A DNA stretch of 32,690 nucleotides from Eubacteriales bacterium. GTDB taxonomy: Bacteria; Bacillota_A; Clostridia; Lachnospirales; Lachnospiraceae. Within the stretch, counting starts at the first letter, position 1; the number at the start of each line of letters is the position of its first letter. This document shows positions 7,949 through 15,997 of the stretch, piece after piece. The stretch is from positions 1 to 32,690 of the forward strand of contig JAUNJL010000026.1 of the NCBI GenBank assembly GCA_030533315.1, given 5' to 3'. Under the pieces are notes generated by a model. The model was not told where the DNA came from, did no database searches, and saw only the letters and a program-made list of their open reading frames with translations. Made by a program: the position numbers and the translations under genes.

Positions 7949-10078
7949 TTACATCATAGGCTCAAGGGCAAGGGCCGGATGGCCTTTTTCCGTCAGGAAC
8001 CCTACCAGCGTCTCGGGATCCGTGGCAACGGTCTCATCACCGATCATATCTGTGAAGTTCTCGATCCCGTAAAGCTCCTTCGCTGAAGCGTTCAGTCTCT
8101 CCGCAACGAACTCCTTCAGCTCCTTGGGCATCCAAACAATACGCTCGATACCGCCCTCGGCCTTCATGAACTTCTTGGAGGCGATGAAGTGCTTTCCATG
8201 GCCCATGAATCCAGGCGTCTGCACACCGCCGCCGGTCATGGAGGCCATCTCCGGGAAGGTCATTCCAAGAGGAGTCATGCCGGAATACTCACGGTTTGCG
8301 ATCACCACACCGTTGGAGAAGGGCTCGATACCGCAGATACACTCAAAGCATCCACAGGAGGTCATGGGATCCTGCATGATGGAGTACAAGGTCACGTGCT
8401 CCAGGGCGCCCTGGGAGAACTTCTGAACAGCCTCGTCCACGTCCTCGTATGCTCCAAGATCTTCGTCGATGGGACGCTCCTTGGTGATCCTCTGGCAGGG
8501 GCCATTGGGATCCAGCTCGTTGGTAGCCTTTGCGTCCAGCCAGGAAACGGCTCCGCAAAGTCCCAGTCTCTCCGGCGTCACCACGCACACGTGGGAGGGG
8601 GAGAATGCCTGGCAGAGGATGCAGCTATAATATACGTCCACAGACTCGTCTGTCAGGTTGGCAAGACGGTCGTCACGCTTGTTGAAGATGGGAACGGCCA
8701 CCTCATGGCGGATCCTGGTACATTCTGCCGGATCTGTGTAGATCACCACCTCGCACTTGTCAACGATGGCGTCATACTCGTTCTTGATCTGAGTGTAAAG
8801 AACCTCGCCGATGTGCTTCACACGGAAGCCGGCGTCAAATGCGGCGTGGCTGATACGGATACGCTGCATATCCCTCTGTCCCGTGTGGTAAACACCCTCG
8901 ATACAGTTGATGTAGTTGTGGAATTTACGCTCAATAACCGGCTCGAAGTCGGGCTGCATGTTCTTTCCAGCAACCTTCACCACATAGGCGATGCTGTTCT
9001 TGCTGCCGTCCTCCATGTCGTCCACCTCCGGACCCACAACGGTGATCTTGTGATCCTCGATCTCGGAAGCGTCGCAGGTCTGTACCAGCTCTGCGCAGTC
9101 CACTCGGGATCCGTCGAACTCCACCCTCATATCCTTACGGCGGATGATCTCACCCTCAAAGGCAGATGCAAAGGCCACGGGGATGTCGATGGTGGTAATC
9201 TTGATCTTGATGTCCCGGGCATCCAGGGAGGTGGCGTTAAACTTGCTCACGTCCTCCTGAACGATCAGGCTCTTCGGCACACGGAAGATGTTCTCGGTCT
9301 CATTTGTGATAACCGGGAAACCCAGGGCGATGGCTCCTGCGCCGCAGGCCACGATCACGTCGTCCAAAGGCTTGAAGGCGTTCACGAAGGCGGGAACCCT
9401 CTCCATGGTATATTTCATCAGGGTACCGGCATCTCCAGGAGTCACGTTGCCGAAGATCAAGGCTGCGCGGAGGGCGACGGAAACCACGTGGATCACGGCA
9501 GTCACGTCCTTGCCAAGGGGGATCACACGCACGTTGGCCCCCGTGTTCATTCCAGCCTCATGTACCTGGTCGATAACGCCTCCCACCAGGGTCACCAGCA
9601 TACCCTGTGCCTGGTAGCTTTTCACCAATGCCACAGCCTCCTCCACAGTGGGAGCGGCCCCCAGGATAACGGCCACGCCTGGGATATCCCCCGTTACAAG
9701 GGGAACGCCCAGCTCACGGATCACGGCGTCGGGAAGATGGCCATAGCAGGGCTCCTCGTAGGGAGATGCGCCGTCCATATACTTCAGAACCTCAATGAAC
9801 TCTGCGCAAAGTGCGGTGGCAACACCGGACATAAACGCGTCGTTCAATCTTTTTTCTCTCGTCATCAGAGTCTTCACTACCCCGAGAGCCTCCTTCAGCT
9901 CCTTCAGGGTGGTGACCTTTGTGCCTGTCACAGAATAGTAGCAGGGAAGACTGTAAGCTGTGTTGGGGAAGCTTACGGCCTTGTCCTCGCCGTGCTGGGC
10001 GATGGCGGCATCGATTGCGCCCTCTGTCAATCCATATACGGCATCATTTCCGCTGAATACTCTATCAAATAAAGTCAC
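7949..10078 (-). CDS. acsB: Acetyl-CoA synthase (CODH/ACS alpha subunit)
   Basis: Condenses CO, the methyl group from the corrinoid protein and CoA into acetyl-CoA at the Ni-Ni-[4Fe-4S] A-cluster. The 709-residue protein carries all A-cluster ligands: Cys486, Cys489, Cys498 and Cys508 for the cubane and Cys575-Gly576-Cys577 for the distal nickel, each exactly 20 positions below the Moorella numbering, so the N-terminus is about 20 residues shorter. Translation starts at GTG (10078), preceded by AGGAGGTATAAAA. It follows cooC by 24 bases and is followed by a new promoter for acsD. The full N-terminal CODH-contact domain appears present, so the bifunctional CODH/ACS complex with CooS/AcsA is expected. 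Confidence 0.98.
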   Translation of the reverse strand: MTLFDRVFSGNDAVYGLTEGAIDAAIAQHGEDKAVSFPNTAYSLPCYYSVTGTKVTTLKELKEALGVVKTLMTREKRLNDAFMSGVATALCAEFIEVLKYMDGASPYEEPCYGHLPDAVIRELGVPLVTGDIPGVAVILGAAPTVEEAVALVKSYQAQGMLVTLVGGVIDQVHEAGMNTGANVRVIPLGKDVTAVIHVVSVALRAALIFGNVTPGDAGTLMKYTMERVPAFVNAFKPLDDVIVACGAGAIALGFPVITNETENIFRVPKSLIVQEDVSKFNATSLDARDIKIKITTIDIPVAFASAFEGEIIRRKDMRVEFDGSRVDCAELVQTCDASEIEDHKITVVGPEVDDMEDGSKNSIAYVVKVAGKNMQPDFEPVIERKFHNYINCIEGVYHTGQRDMQRIRISHAAFDAGFRVKHIGEVLYTQIKNEYDAIVDKCEVVIYTDPAECTRIRHEVAVPIFNKRDDRLANLTDESVDVYYSCILCQAFSPSHVCVVTPERLGLCGAVSWLDAKATNELDPNGPCQRITKERPIDEDLGAYEDVDEAVQKFSQGALEHVTLYSIMQDPMTSCGCFECICGIEPFSNGVVIANREYSGMTPLGMTFPEMASMTGGGVQTPGFMGHGKHFIASKKFMKAEGGIERIVWMPKELKEFVAERLNASAKELYGIENFTDMIGDETVATDPETLVGFLTEKGHPALALEPMM

Positions 10079-10102
10079 TTTTATACCTCCTAAAGTCCTA
10101 AA

Positions 10103-10867
10103 CTAATCCAGTTCGATCTTATCCTTGATCTTTTTGATCTCAGCGATCACTGTCTCACTGAAATCATAAGGTGATTTTCCCTGACGGTCCGCATCCATCA
10201 CCTCCGTATTGTAATGGATGATCCCAAGAAGATCCTCCTGGGGGATGCGTTCCCTAACGAAAGCCTCGTCATCCTCGTTTCTCACCTTGTTTGCCACAAC
10301 CTTCACCTGGGTGACCCCCAGGTCCTTTGCAAGGCGCTTCACGTTCTTGTAGGTCTGAACGCTTCTCGCACCAGGTTCAATGACCACGATGAAAGCATCC
10401 ATGCTCTCCGTCGTCCCCCTGGCAAGGTGCTCCAGCCCTGCCTCCATATCCAGAATGACCACGTCGTCCCTGTGAAGCACCAGGTTGTTGATGATCCTCT
10501 TCAGCATCACGTGCTCCGGGCAGACACAGCCGCCGCCCCCTGTCTCCACTGTTCCCAGGACAAGGAGCCGGACGCCGTTTGCCATCTTTCCGTAAGCGTC
10601 AGGGATGTCATCCACCTTTGGATTCAGCTTGTAAAACTGATTCTGGCTGTTGGCACCGGTACGCTCCTCCACCAGCTTACGCATACGGGAAATGGGAATG
10701 ATGGAGTCCAGCGTCTCCTCGTCAAACCCCAGGGCCAGCCCCAGGTTTGCGTCAGGATCCACGTCCGCCGCCAGCACATGCTTCCCTTCCGCCGCATACA
10801 TCCTGGCCAATATGGCCGCAAAGGTTGTCTTTCCTACTCCGCCCTTACCGGTTACTGCGATTTTCAT
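10103..10867 (-). CDS. cooC: CODH/ACS nickel-insertion ATPase, CooC family (copy 1)
   Basis: A 254-residue MinD/SIMIBI-type ATPase that delivers nickel to CO dehydrogenase or acetyl-CoA synthase. It has the deviant Walker A GKGGVGKTT at residues 7-15 with its signature lysine, a Walker B/switch region VVILDMEAGLEHLARG near 134, and the metal-binding Cys114-x-Cys116 pair in GGGGCVCPE that bridges the dimer in characterised CooC. The gene lies between cooS and acsB. In Moorella the homologue beside acsB is called AcsF; which of the two CooC proteins here serves AcsB is not decided by sequence, but the adjacency to acsB favours this one. GAGAGG lies 11 bases before the ATG, a somewhat long spacing. 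Confidence 0.93.
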   Translation of the reverse strand: MKIAVTGKGGVGKTTFAAILARMYAAEGKHVLAADVDPDANLGLALGFDEETLDSIIPISRMRKLVEERTGANSQNQFYKLNPKVDDIPDAYGKMANGVRLLVLGTVETGGGGCVCPEHVMLKRIINNLVLHRDDVVILDMEAGLEHLARGTTESMDAFIVVIEPGARSVQTYKNVKRLAKDLGVTQVKVVANKVRNEDDEAFVRERIPQEDLLGIIHYNTEVMDADRQGKSPYDFSETVIAEIKKIKDKIELD

Positions 10868-10959
10868 AAGTCAGCTCGCCTCTCTAAAAATCATTGATCC
10901 TTGCCGTCAGCAGACCATGAGTTCACGGCCTGCCGCCCTGCAAGTAAGTCCTCCGATCC

Positions 10960-10989
10960 GCAGGCAGACGCCTGCCGGCCCCAGAGGCC
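10960..10989 (-). other. Tandem hairpins in the cooS-cooC gap
   Basis: In the 146-base gap after cooS, GGCC-(TCTGG)-GGCC and GCAGGC-(GTCT)-GCCTGC are adjacent stems on the transcript, 25 to 55 bases past the cooS stop codon. There is no U-run after them on the minus strand, so they may stabilise or help process the cooS 3' end rather than terminate it. Confidence 0.4.
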
Positions 10990-11013
10990 CTTTTTTATGG
11001 AAATCCATCCCGA

Positions 11014-12906
11014 TCAGATTCCAAGAGCGTCTCTCTTCTCCTCGATCCTCTCGATCATCCGATCTCCCAATTTATCAATATCCTTCTCCACGGTGTATGC
11101 GGCCTCTACCCAATCCCGGATACCCTCCGTGAGGAGACCGGCAACCTCAGAAGAACCAGATACGTACGGATCCACCCCAAGGAAGGTGTCAAGTCCGGTA
11201 GCGACCACGTAGTTGCCGATGGACACAGCCTTCTCGGACATCCACTCAGGAGCACATCCCACAACAGGAAGCTGGGAGATGTTCAGGCCGGAATCCTTGG
11301 CCAGCTCTGCGGCCAGTACCATCATACGGCTGATATCCACGCAGGAGCCCATGTGGAGCACCGGCGGAATGTCTGCCAGCTCACAGACCCTCTTCAGGCC
11401 GGCTCCGCAGAGATCCTTCGCCGCCTTGTCCATCAATCCTGCCCGGGCAGCCGCCTGTGCGGAGCAGCCGGAGGCAATGATGATGATGTCGTTGGCAAGA
11501 AGCTTCTTCATCAGCTCAATGTGGGCGAAGTCCGCTCTCACCTTGGGGTTGTTGCAGCCTACCATGGCCACGGCTCCCCGAAGGACGCCGGAGGTGATGC
11601 ACTCGATGAGAGGCTTCGTGGTACCGGTCTCGTCTACCTGGGAATTGGTAACCCCGTCCAGAACCTTTACAATGGCCTCTGTGGAATATCCCACCGTCGC
11701 CTTCTGCTTCATATCCGGAATATGTACCAGCTCCGGCTTTCTGTTCTTAAAGTTCTCGATTGCGGTCTTTACAATGAGCTTCGCGGTCTCCCCTGCGTTT
11801 GTAGAATCAAAGCGGATAAAATCGGAATCCGGCATCTGGGCGATGGGGGAGGTGGTGATGAACTTGGTGTGGAAGCACTTGGACAGAGGCCCTAATGCCG
11901 GGAAAATACACTGAACATCCACCACGATGGCCTCGCAGGCTCCTGTCAGGACCACGTTCTCCTGCTGAAGGAAGTTTCCGGCCATGGGAATGCCCCGGCG
12001 CATGGCAACCTCGTTGGAGGTACAGCAAACACCGGAGATGGTGATGCCCTTAGCGCCCATGGACTTGGCATAGTCGATCATTTCCTTGGAGTCCGCATAC
12101 TCGCAGATCATCTCGGAAAGGCTGGGATCATGTCCGTGAACCACGATGTTTACGTTTTCTGCGTTCATGACTCCCAGGTTCGCCTCGGTGTCTATCGGCT
12201 TCGGCGTCCCGAAGAGAACGTCGGAAAACTCGGTGCCGCACATGGAGCCGCCCCATCCATCGGAAAGACCGTTTCTCAAAGCCTGGCGAATCAGCGCCTC
12301 CGGCTTGCTGGAGTTACCCATGTGAGTCATATGCAGTGCGCAGGAAACCTCACGGTCGATGGCTCTTGGCTCGATCTCTGCCTTGTGCCACAGATCCTGT
12401 GTATGCTGAGGAGCTCTTTTTAACCAACGGGAGTGACCTTTGATCTTTCCGTACTCCTCCTGAGCCAGCTCAGACATTTCATGAGCGAGATCATAGATGT
12501 CTCTGCCCTCTGTCTCTACGCCCCACTCCTTAGCGATACGGATCAGCTTCTCAGGATCCTTTACCTGATAATCGCCGTCCGGCTTCGCATGGCTTAAGGT
12601 GATGCAGATTTCACGGCCATGGTCAGAATGGGTGGCAGCGCCGCCTGCTGTAAAACGAAGGAAGTTTCTTCCTACGATACCGTGTACATCGCATCCGCAG
12701 ATCCCCCTGGGGGCCTTCGGGGTCACCCGGCAGGGTCCCATGGAGCAGATACGGCAGCAAACGCCCTGCTCGCCAAACTTACAGTGGGGAGTCTGGTTCT
12801 TTACCCTCATCTGCCAGGAATCTGCGCCTACCCTTGCGCCGGTCTCCAGAAGACGCTCAGTGGCGGCCTCAAATTCCTCCACTGTCGTTAATTTAAATTC
12901 GCTCAT
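11014..12906 (-). CDS. cooS: Anaerobic Ni-Fe carbon monoxide dehydrogenase (CODH/ACS beta subunit)
   Basis: Reversibly reduces CO2 to CO, feeding acetyl-CoA synthase; also called AcsA. The 630-residue protein has the D-cluster cysteines Cys42 and Cys50, the B-cluster cysteines Cys51, Cys54, Cys59 and Cys70, and the C-cluster signatures in order: HGHDP (histidine ligand), GVCCTSNE, VDVQCIFPAL, VGCNNP, SGCSAQ and MGSCVD. The B-cluster loop is three residues shorter than in the Moorella enzyme. The gene sits between two cooC genes and upstream of acsB, so it is the ACS-linked CODH rather than a stand-alone one. AAAGGAGGACTATATTACCATG gives the start with a long spacer of about 11 bases. The 243-base gap upstream carries two stable hairpins. 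Confidence 0.97.
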   Translation of the reverse strand: MSEFKLTTVEEFEAATERLLETGARVGADSWQMRVKNQTPHCKFGEQGVCCRICSMGPCRVTPKAPRGICGCDVHGIVGRNFLRFTAGGAATHSDHGREICITLSHAKPDGDYQVKDPEKLIRIAKEWGVETEGRDIYDLAHEMSELAQEEYGKIKGHSRWLKRAPQHTQDLWHKAEIEPRAIDREVSCALHMTHMGNSSKPEALIRQALRNGLSDGWGGSMCGTEFSDVLFGTPKPIDTEANLGVMNAENVNIVVHGHDPSLSEMICEYADSKEMIDYAKSMGAKGITISGVCCTSNEVAMRRGIPMAGNFLQQENVVLTGACEAIVVDVQCIFPALGPLSKCFHTKFITTSPIAQMPDSDFIRFDSTNAGETAKLIVKTAIENFKNRKPELVHIPDMKQKATVGYSTEAIVKVLDGVTNSQVDETGTTKPLIECITSGVLRGAVAMVGCNNPKVRADFAHIELMKKLLANDIIIIASGCSAQAAARAGLMDKAAKDLCGAGLKRVCELADIPPVLHMGSCVDISRMMVLAAELAKDSGLNISQLPVVGCAPEWMSEKAVSIGNYVVATGLDTFLGVDPYVSGSSEVAGLLTEGIRDWVEAAYTVEKDIDKLGDRMIERIEEKRDALGI

Positions 12907-13059
12907 GGTAATATAGTCCTCCTTTAATCACACTCATCCCCCTCCCCACTTTCCCTCTCAGAAGTGCGAAGAGAGGAGTATTCTCCCTTTTTCACTCATC
13001 CAGGGGAAGGAACCCATCCCCTCCCATGGGTTATTTCTCCGTAAAAAAAATTGTCATCT

Positions 13060-13120
13060 CCAAAGGGCCGTCAGAAGCCCTTCGGAAAGTGGCTCCCGTC
13101 CCGCCGAAACGGCGGCAAGA
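13060..13120 (-). promoter_or_regulatory. Structured leader between cooC2 and cooS
   Basis: On the minus strand CCGTC-(TTG)-CCGCCG-TTT-CGGCGG-GACGG forms an 11-bp stem with a three-base bulge, and CCGAAGGGC with GCCCTTTGG forms a nine-pair stem close behind it. About ten bases later comes a run of eight T. The distance is too long for a standard terminator; an attenuator or a processing/stability element for the large cooS-acsB message are both possible. No promoter was recognised in the 243-base gap. Confidence 0.45.
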
Positions 13121-13149
13121 CGGAAAAAACATCAGACCACCTATAAACC

Positions 13150-13920
13150 TTATAAACCGAGCCTTTCCACGATCCCCCGAAGAGCCTCCTTCACCGGATT
13201 GTCCTGGGGAAGACTGGCCGTGGGCCGTCCCTCGCAGTCGTACTCGTACACGGCGTCGTTGTGAGGAACCACCCCGATCAGGTTTAGTCCCTGAATCTGG
13301 ATCTCCTCCCGGATCCCATCATTCAGCTCTCCTTTGGGAGCCCGGTTCACGATCAGGCCTATCGTATCCGGATGCATACCGCACTCCTGGATCAGCTGGG
13401 CGATCCGTCCAACCGCCTGGATGCCTCTTCTGGAGCAATCGCTCACCAGGATCGCCGTCTGCATATAAGGAAGCACGCCCCGGCTGATATGCTCCATACC
13501 TGCCTCATTGTCCACCACGATATAGGGATAGTTGCTCTGATACTTTGTAAGCTGATTCTGGAGAAGCCCGTTGACATAGCAATAGCAGCCCTTCCCCTGG
13601 GTACGCCCCATCACAAGAAGATCAAAATCGTCCTCCTCCACCAGGGCATCCTCAAAACGCATTTCCGCATAATCCGCCTTGGACATTCCTGCCGGAATGG
13701 GGTTTTCCTTGGACAGCTCCGCCTGTGCGATCTCCTCCCGGACCTCACCTAGAGTGGTCTCCACCTTCACCCCAAGAACCTCGTTCAGGTTGGAGTTTGC
13801 GTCAGCGTCCACCGCAAGCACCGGTCCCTTCTTCTGCTCACAAAGATACTGGATCAGCATTCCACATAAAGTGGTTTTTCCAACGCCGCCTTTTCCTGCG
13901 ACAGCAATCACATGTGCCAT
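13150..13920 (-). CDS. cooC2: CooC-type nickel-insertion ATPase (copy 2)
   Basis: A 256-residue SIMIBI ATPase distinct from the other CooC in this locus. It has Walker A GKGGVGKTT at residues 9-17, DADANSNLNE near 38, and a Cys112-x-Cys114 pair in GKGCYCYVNG, the candidate nickel site. IVVDNEAGMEHISRG is the switch II region. The C-x-C segment is bounded differently from copy 1 (GKGCYCYVN against GGGGCVCPE), and overall the two differ throughout, so this is an old paralogue and not a recent duplication. It lies directly upstream of cooS, the arrangement of dedicated CODH maturation genes. AGGAGG lies 11 bases before the ATG. Confidence 0.92.
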   Translation of the reverse strand: MAHVIAVAGKGGVGKTTLCGMLIQYLCEQKKGPVLAVDADANSNLNEVLGVKVETTLGEVREEIAQAELSKENPIPAGMSKADYAEMRFEDALVEEDDFDLLVMGRTQGKGCYCYVNGLLQNQLTKYQSNYPYIVVDNEAGMEHISRGVLPYMQTAILVSDCSRRGIQAVGRIAQLIQECGMHPDTIGLIVNRAPKGELNDGIREEIQIQGLNLIGVVPHNDAVYEYDCEGRPTASLPQDNPVKEALRGIVERLGL

Positions 13921-13984
13921 AGATCAAATTGCCTCCTGAAAACAAATCGTTATAAAAGAAACCTATCCAGCCAGAGGATTCCTC

Positions 13985-14917
13985 CTACACAAGGGTGCAG
14001 AGGCCGGATCTGTCGATAATCTCAGATACATCCTTCCATTTATTCAGAGCATACAGATGGATCCCGTCCACGCCCAGAGCCCTGTATTCGTCAAGCTGCT
14101 TGATGGTGTACTGGATCCCCTCCTCCTTGAAGCGTTTTACCTTGTCCTCGTAGAATAGGTCGAAGGGCTTTCCATCTCCGTCCTTCGCTGCAAAGGGGTT
14201 GGGGAACAGCCAGTTGCGGGAGATCAGTCTGCAAAGCTCCCGATCCATCACGCATCCATTGCGGGAGAGCGCCATGTTGATGGTGGCCGCCTGATCCAGA
14301 ATCGGCATAACACCCACGTCCACCGGCATGGTCACGCCCGCCCTGCGGATGGCGTCCAGCCAGTACTTGAACTGCTCCATGTCCCAGCAAAGCTGCGTCA
14401 TGATGTAGTCGGCCCCATTGTCCTGCTTCTGCTTCAGTACGGCGATGTCTGATTCCAGGCTGCGGCAGGAAATGTGTCCCTCGGGGGAGCCGGCCACCGC
14501 AATCTCAAACTTGTCGCCAAACTCATCCCGGACAAATTTCACAAGATCCGTCGCATACTCAAAATCTCCGCAGGTCGTGGTCTCTCCAAGCGGGATGTCT
14601 CCCCTGAGAGCCAGCATGTGATCCACGCCCTCTGCCAGGTACTGCTCCAGCTGCTCCTTGATCCCCTCCTTGGTGTTCTTGATCACGGTAAAATGCGTCA
14701 CGGGGATGGTACCCGCCTCCCGGATCATCTGGCAGACCTCCCGGTTCGCCCCTACATTGCCGCCGCCGGCCCCATATGTACAGGAAATATAAGCAGGCCT
14801 GTACTTCATCAGGTGGTCGATGGTGCCAGGAAGATTCTCCATGCCCTTTTCTGTTTTTGGGGGAAACAGCTCAAAAGAAAGGAGTGTTTTTTCTTTCATT
14901 GCTTCTGACAGTTTCAT
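13985..14917 (-). CDS. metF: 5,10-methylenetetrahydrofolate reductase
   Basis: Flavin TIM-barrel enzyme that reduces methylene-THF to methyl-THF, the last reduction of the methyl branch. The 310 residues include the N-terminal LSFELFPPKTEKG signature (residues 13-25), a TYGAGG-type segment CTYGAGGGNVGANRE near 46, and LALRGDIP near 102. GGAGGTAAGCAACTATG gives the start. It lies between cooT and cooC2. No metV or rnfC2 partner gene is adjacent, unlike Acetobacterium or Moorella. The stand-alone arrangement agrees with the single-subunit-type NADH-dependent enzyme reported for Peptostreptococcus (now Blautia) productus, so NADH is the likely donor; that is inference from context. Confidence 0.95.
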   Translation of the reverse strand: MKLSEAMKEKTLLSFELFPPKTEKGMENLPGTIDHLMKYRPAYISCTYGAGGGNVGANREVCQMIREAGTIPVTHFTVIKNTKEGIKEQLEQYLAEGVDHMLALRGDIPLGETTTCGDFEYATDLVKFVRDEFGDKFEIAVAGSPEGHISCRSLESDIAVLKQKQDNGADYIMTQLCWDMEQFKYWLDAIRRAGVTMPVDVGVMPILDQAATINMALSRNGCVMDRELCRLISRNWLFPNPFAAKDGDGKPFDLFYEDKVKRFKEEGIQYTIKQLDEYRALGVDGIHLYALNKWKDVSEIIDRSGLCTLV

Positions 14918-14963
14918 AGTTGCTTACCTCCGCATATTTAAGTTTGCTGTATATGATTGTATT

Positions 14964-14985
14964 CTTAAAGGCTTGCGCCCTTAAG
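14964..14985 (-). promoter_or_regulatory. GNRA-capped hairpin in the metF leader
   Basis: CTTAAGGGC and GCCTTTAAG pair over nine bases (one G-U) around a GCAA tetraloop, 47 bases before the metF start. No U-run follows. A TTGACT precedes it but no -10 is found at proper spacing, so a promoter was not called. Confidence 0.45.
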
Positions 14986-15034
14986 TCAAAGAAATAAGAA
15001 ACAAACTGCACAGGGCCGCCGCCCATATGTCACA

Positions 15035-15217
15035 TCAGCCGCAGTCCACCTTCACAACGCTGTTGGCAAGATCCACCATAAGGAGCCTGCCCTCCACCAC
15101 CTTCTCGTCTCCCAGGATATCCCGGATGATCAGCTTATCTCCATCCACATCGATGCGGCTGACGTTCTTAAAGATCACAGAGTCATCACTCTCTTTATAA
15201 ACGGTTGCAAGACACAT
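15035..15217 (-). CDS. cooT: CooT-family nickel-binding protein
   Basis: A 60-residue protein starting MCLATVY, the hallmark of CooT, in which Cys2 takes part in nickel binding by the dimer in the Rhodospirillum rubrum protein. The rest is a small SH3-like beta fold with charged strands. It is believed to help nickel reach CO dehydrogenase; the precise step is unsettled in the family. AGGAGGTGACAAAATATG is an excellent ribosome-binding site. It is placed between the His-rich gene and metF in the operon that contains cooC2 and cooS, so it is dedicated to CODH/ACS maturation. Confidence 0.9.
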   Translation of the reverse strand: MCLATVYKESDDSVIFKNVSRIDVDGDKLIIRDILGDEKVVEGRLLMVDLANSVVKVDCG

Positions 15218-15279
15218 ATTTTGTCACCTCCTGTTACAAACACAAATGGACGGGGCAGACCCGCCTGCTCCTGGCTTCC

Positions 15280-15303
15280 GGCAGCTCAGACCGCTGAGCC
15301 GCC
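15280..15303 (-). other. Hairpin between the His-rich gene and cooT
   Basis: GGCGGCTCA and TGAGCTGCC form a nine-pair stem (one G-U) with a six-base loop, 21 bases after the His-rich gene ends. No U-run follows. It may set the relative stability of the two messages. Confidence 0.35.
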
Positions 15304-15323
15304 GCACCGTCTTTACTGCCTTA

Positions 15324-15722
15324 TCACTGCTTCATTTCATCCTTCACGAGGGTGAGGGCAAGGCTCAGGCGCATGTTCGCCTTCTGAAAATCCGCCACGC
15401 TCTCCCGAATGGTCTTCGCCGCCGTATCCATCCCCAGCTTTGCGATATTCTCCGCCATCTGGTCCAGCTCCGCAGCATGATGTTCATTGTGCTGGAGCAT
15501 GTAGATCAGCAGGGCCACCGTCTCATTCCTGCAATCTCCGCCCTGACAGCTTCCGCAGTGGCTGCCGCAGGCCTCTCCCTCCGTGTGAGTGTGCTCATGT
15601 CCCTCACCGTTCTCGTGGGAATGGGGATGGCTGTGAGCCACACCGTCTCCGTGGGTATGTGTATGGGTATGCTCATGCCCGTGAGGCACCAGATTCCCAT
15701 TTTCGTCCTTGATCAAATGCAT
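15324..15722 (-). CDS. His/Cys-rich putative nickel chaperone or store, CooJ-like in role
   Basis: The 132-residue protein is two-part. Residues 14-55 hold 14 histidines, mostly as H-x-H repeats with acidic and small residues between, followed by a cysteine cluster at Cys52, Cys56, Cys59 and Cys64. Residues 66-132 are an amphipathic helical domain with a further His motif (LQHNEHHAAEL) and no membrane segment. It is the first gene of the acetogenesis operon, directly before cooT, so nickel binding for CODH/ACS assembly is the natural inference; zinc or cobalt are alternatives. In Rhodospirillum the cooCTJ genes include a His-rich CooJ, but there the His-rich part is C-terminal. I do not recognise the C-terminal domain. 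AAAGGAGCGGTCATG supports the start. Confidence 0.8.
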   Translation of the reverse strand: MHLIKDENGNLVPHGHEHTHTHTHGDGVAHSHPHSHENGEGHEHTHTEGEACGSHCGSCQGGDCRNETVALLIYMLQHNEHHAAELDQMAENIAKLGMDTAAKTIRESVADFQKANMRLSLALTLVKDEMKQ

Positions 15723-15785
15723 GACCGCTCCTTTCCGCTCCCCTCAAAAAGACGAGCTCATGACAAGAATTTATCAATTTCCCTT

Positions 15786-15814
15786 ATTATACAACCATTC
15801 CACCTCTTTCGCAA
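15786..15814 (-). promoter_or_regulatory. Main promoter of the Wood-Ljungdahl operon
   Basis: Minus strand TTGCGA (four of six), 17-base spacer, TATAAT (perfect), giving a leader of about 57 bases before the His-rich gene. Confidence 0.75.
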
Positions 15815-15997
15815 GAAAATTATCGTACATTTCAACAAAAAAATTCCCGCAAAAAGGCACCCCAAGGACAGGCAGATCTCCCCCGCCATTCTCCTCTCTT
15901 CAACGGTGGAAAAAGCAGGATCAGATGGAAAATACAAGGGGGCGGAAAGGCTCCAGGAGCCCTCCCAAGGTCTTTTCCTTCACCCCGCCCTTCCTAT

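Noticed and set aside
8189..10072. Plus-strand open frame of 627 codons opposite acsB
   Set aside because: Antisense mirror of acsB, rich in His, Gly and Val with no recognisable domain.
10977..11000. Plus-strand terminator GGCC-CCAGA-GGCC followed by TTTTTT
   Set aside because: It looks like a terminator on the plus strand, but no plus-strand gene is upstream; the four-pair stem next to the T-run is probably chance in the cooS-cooC gap.
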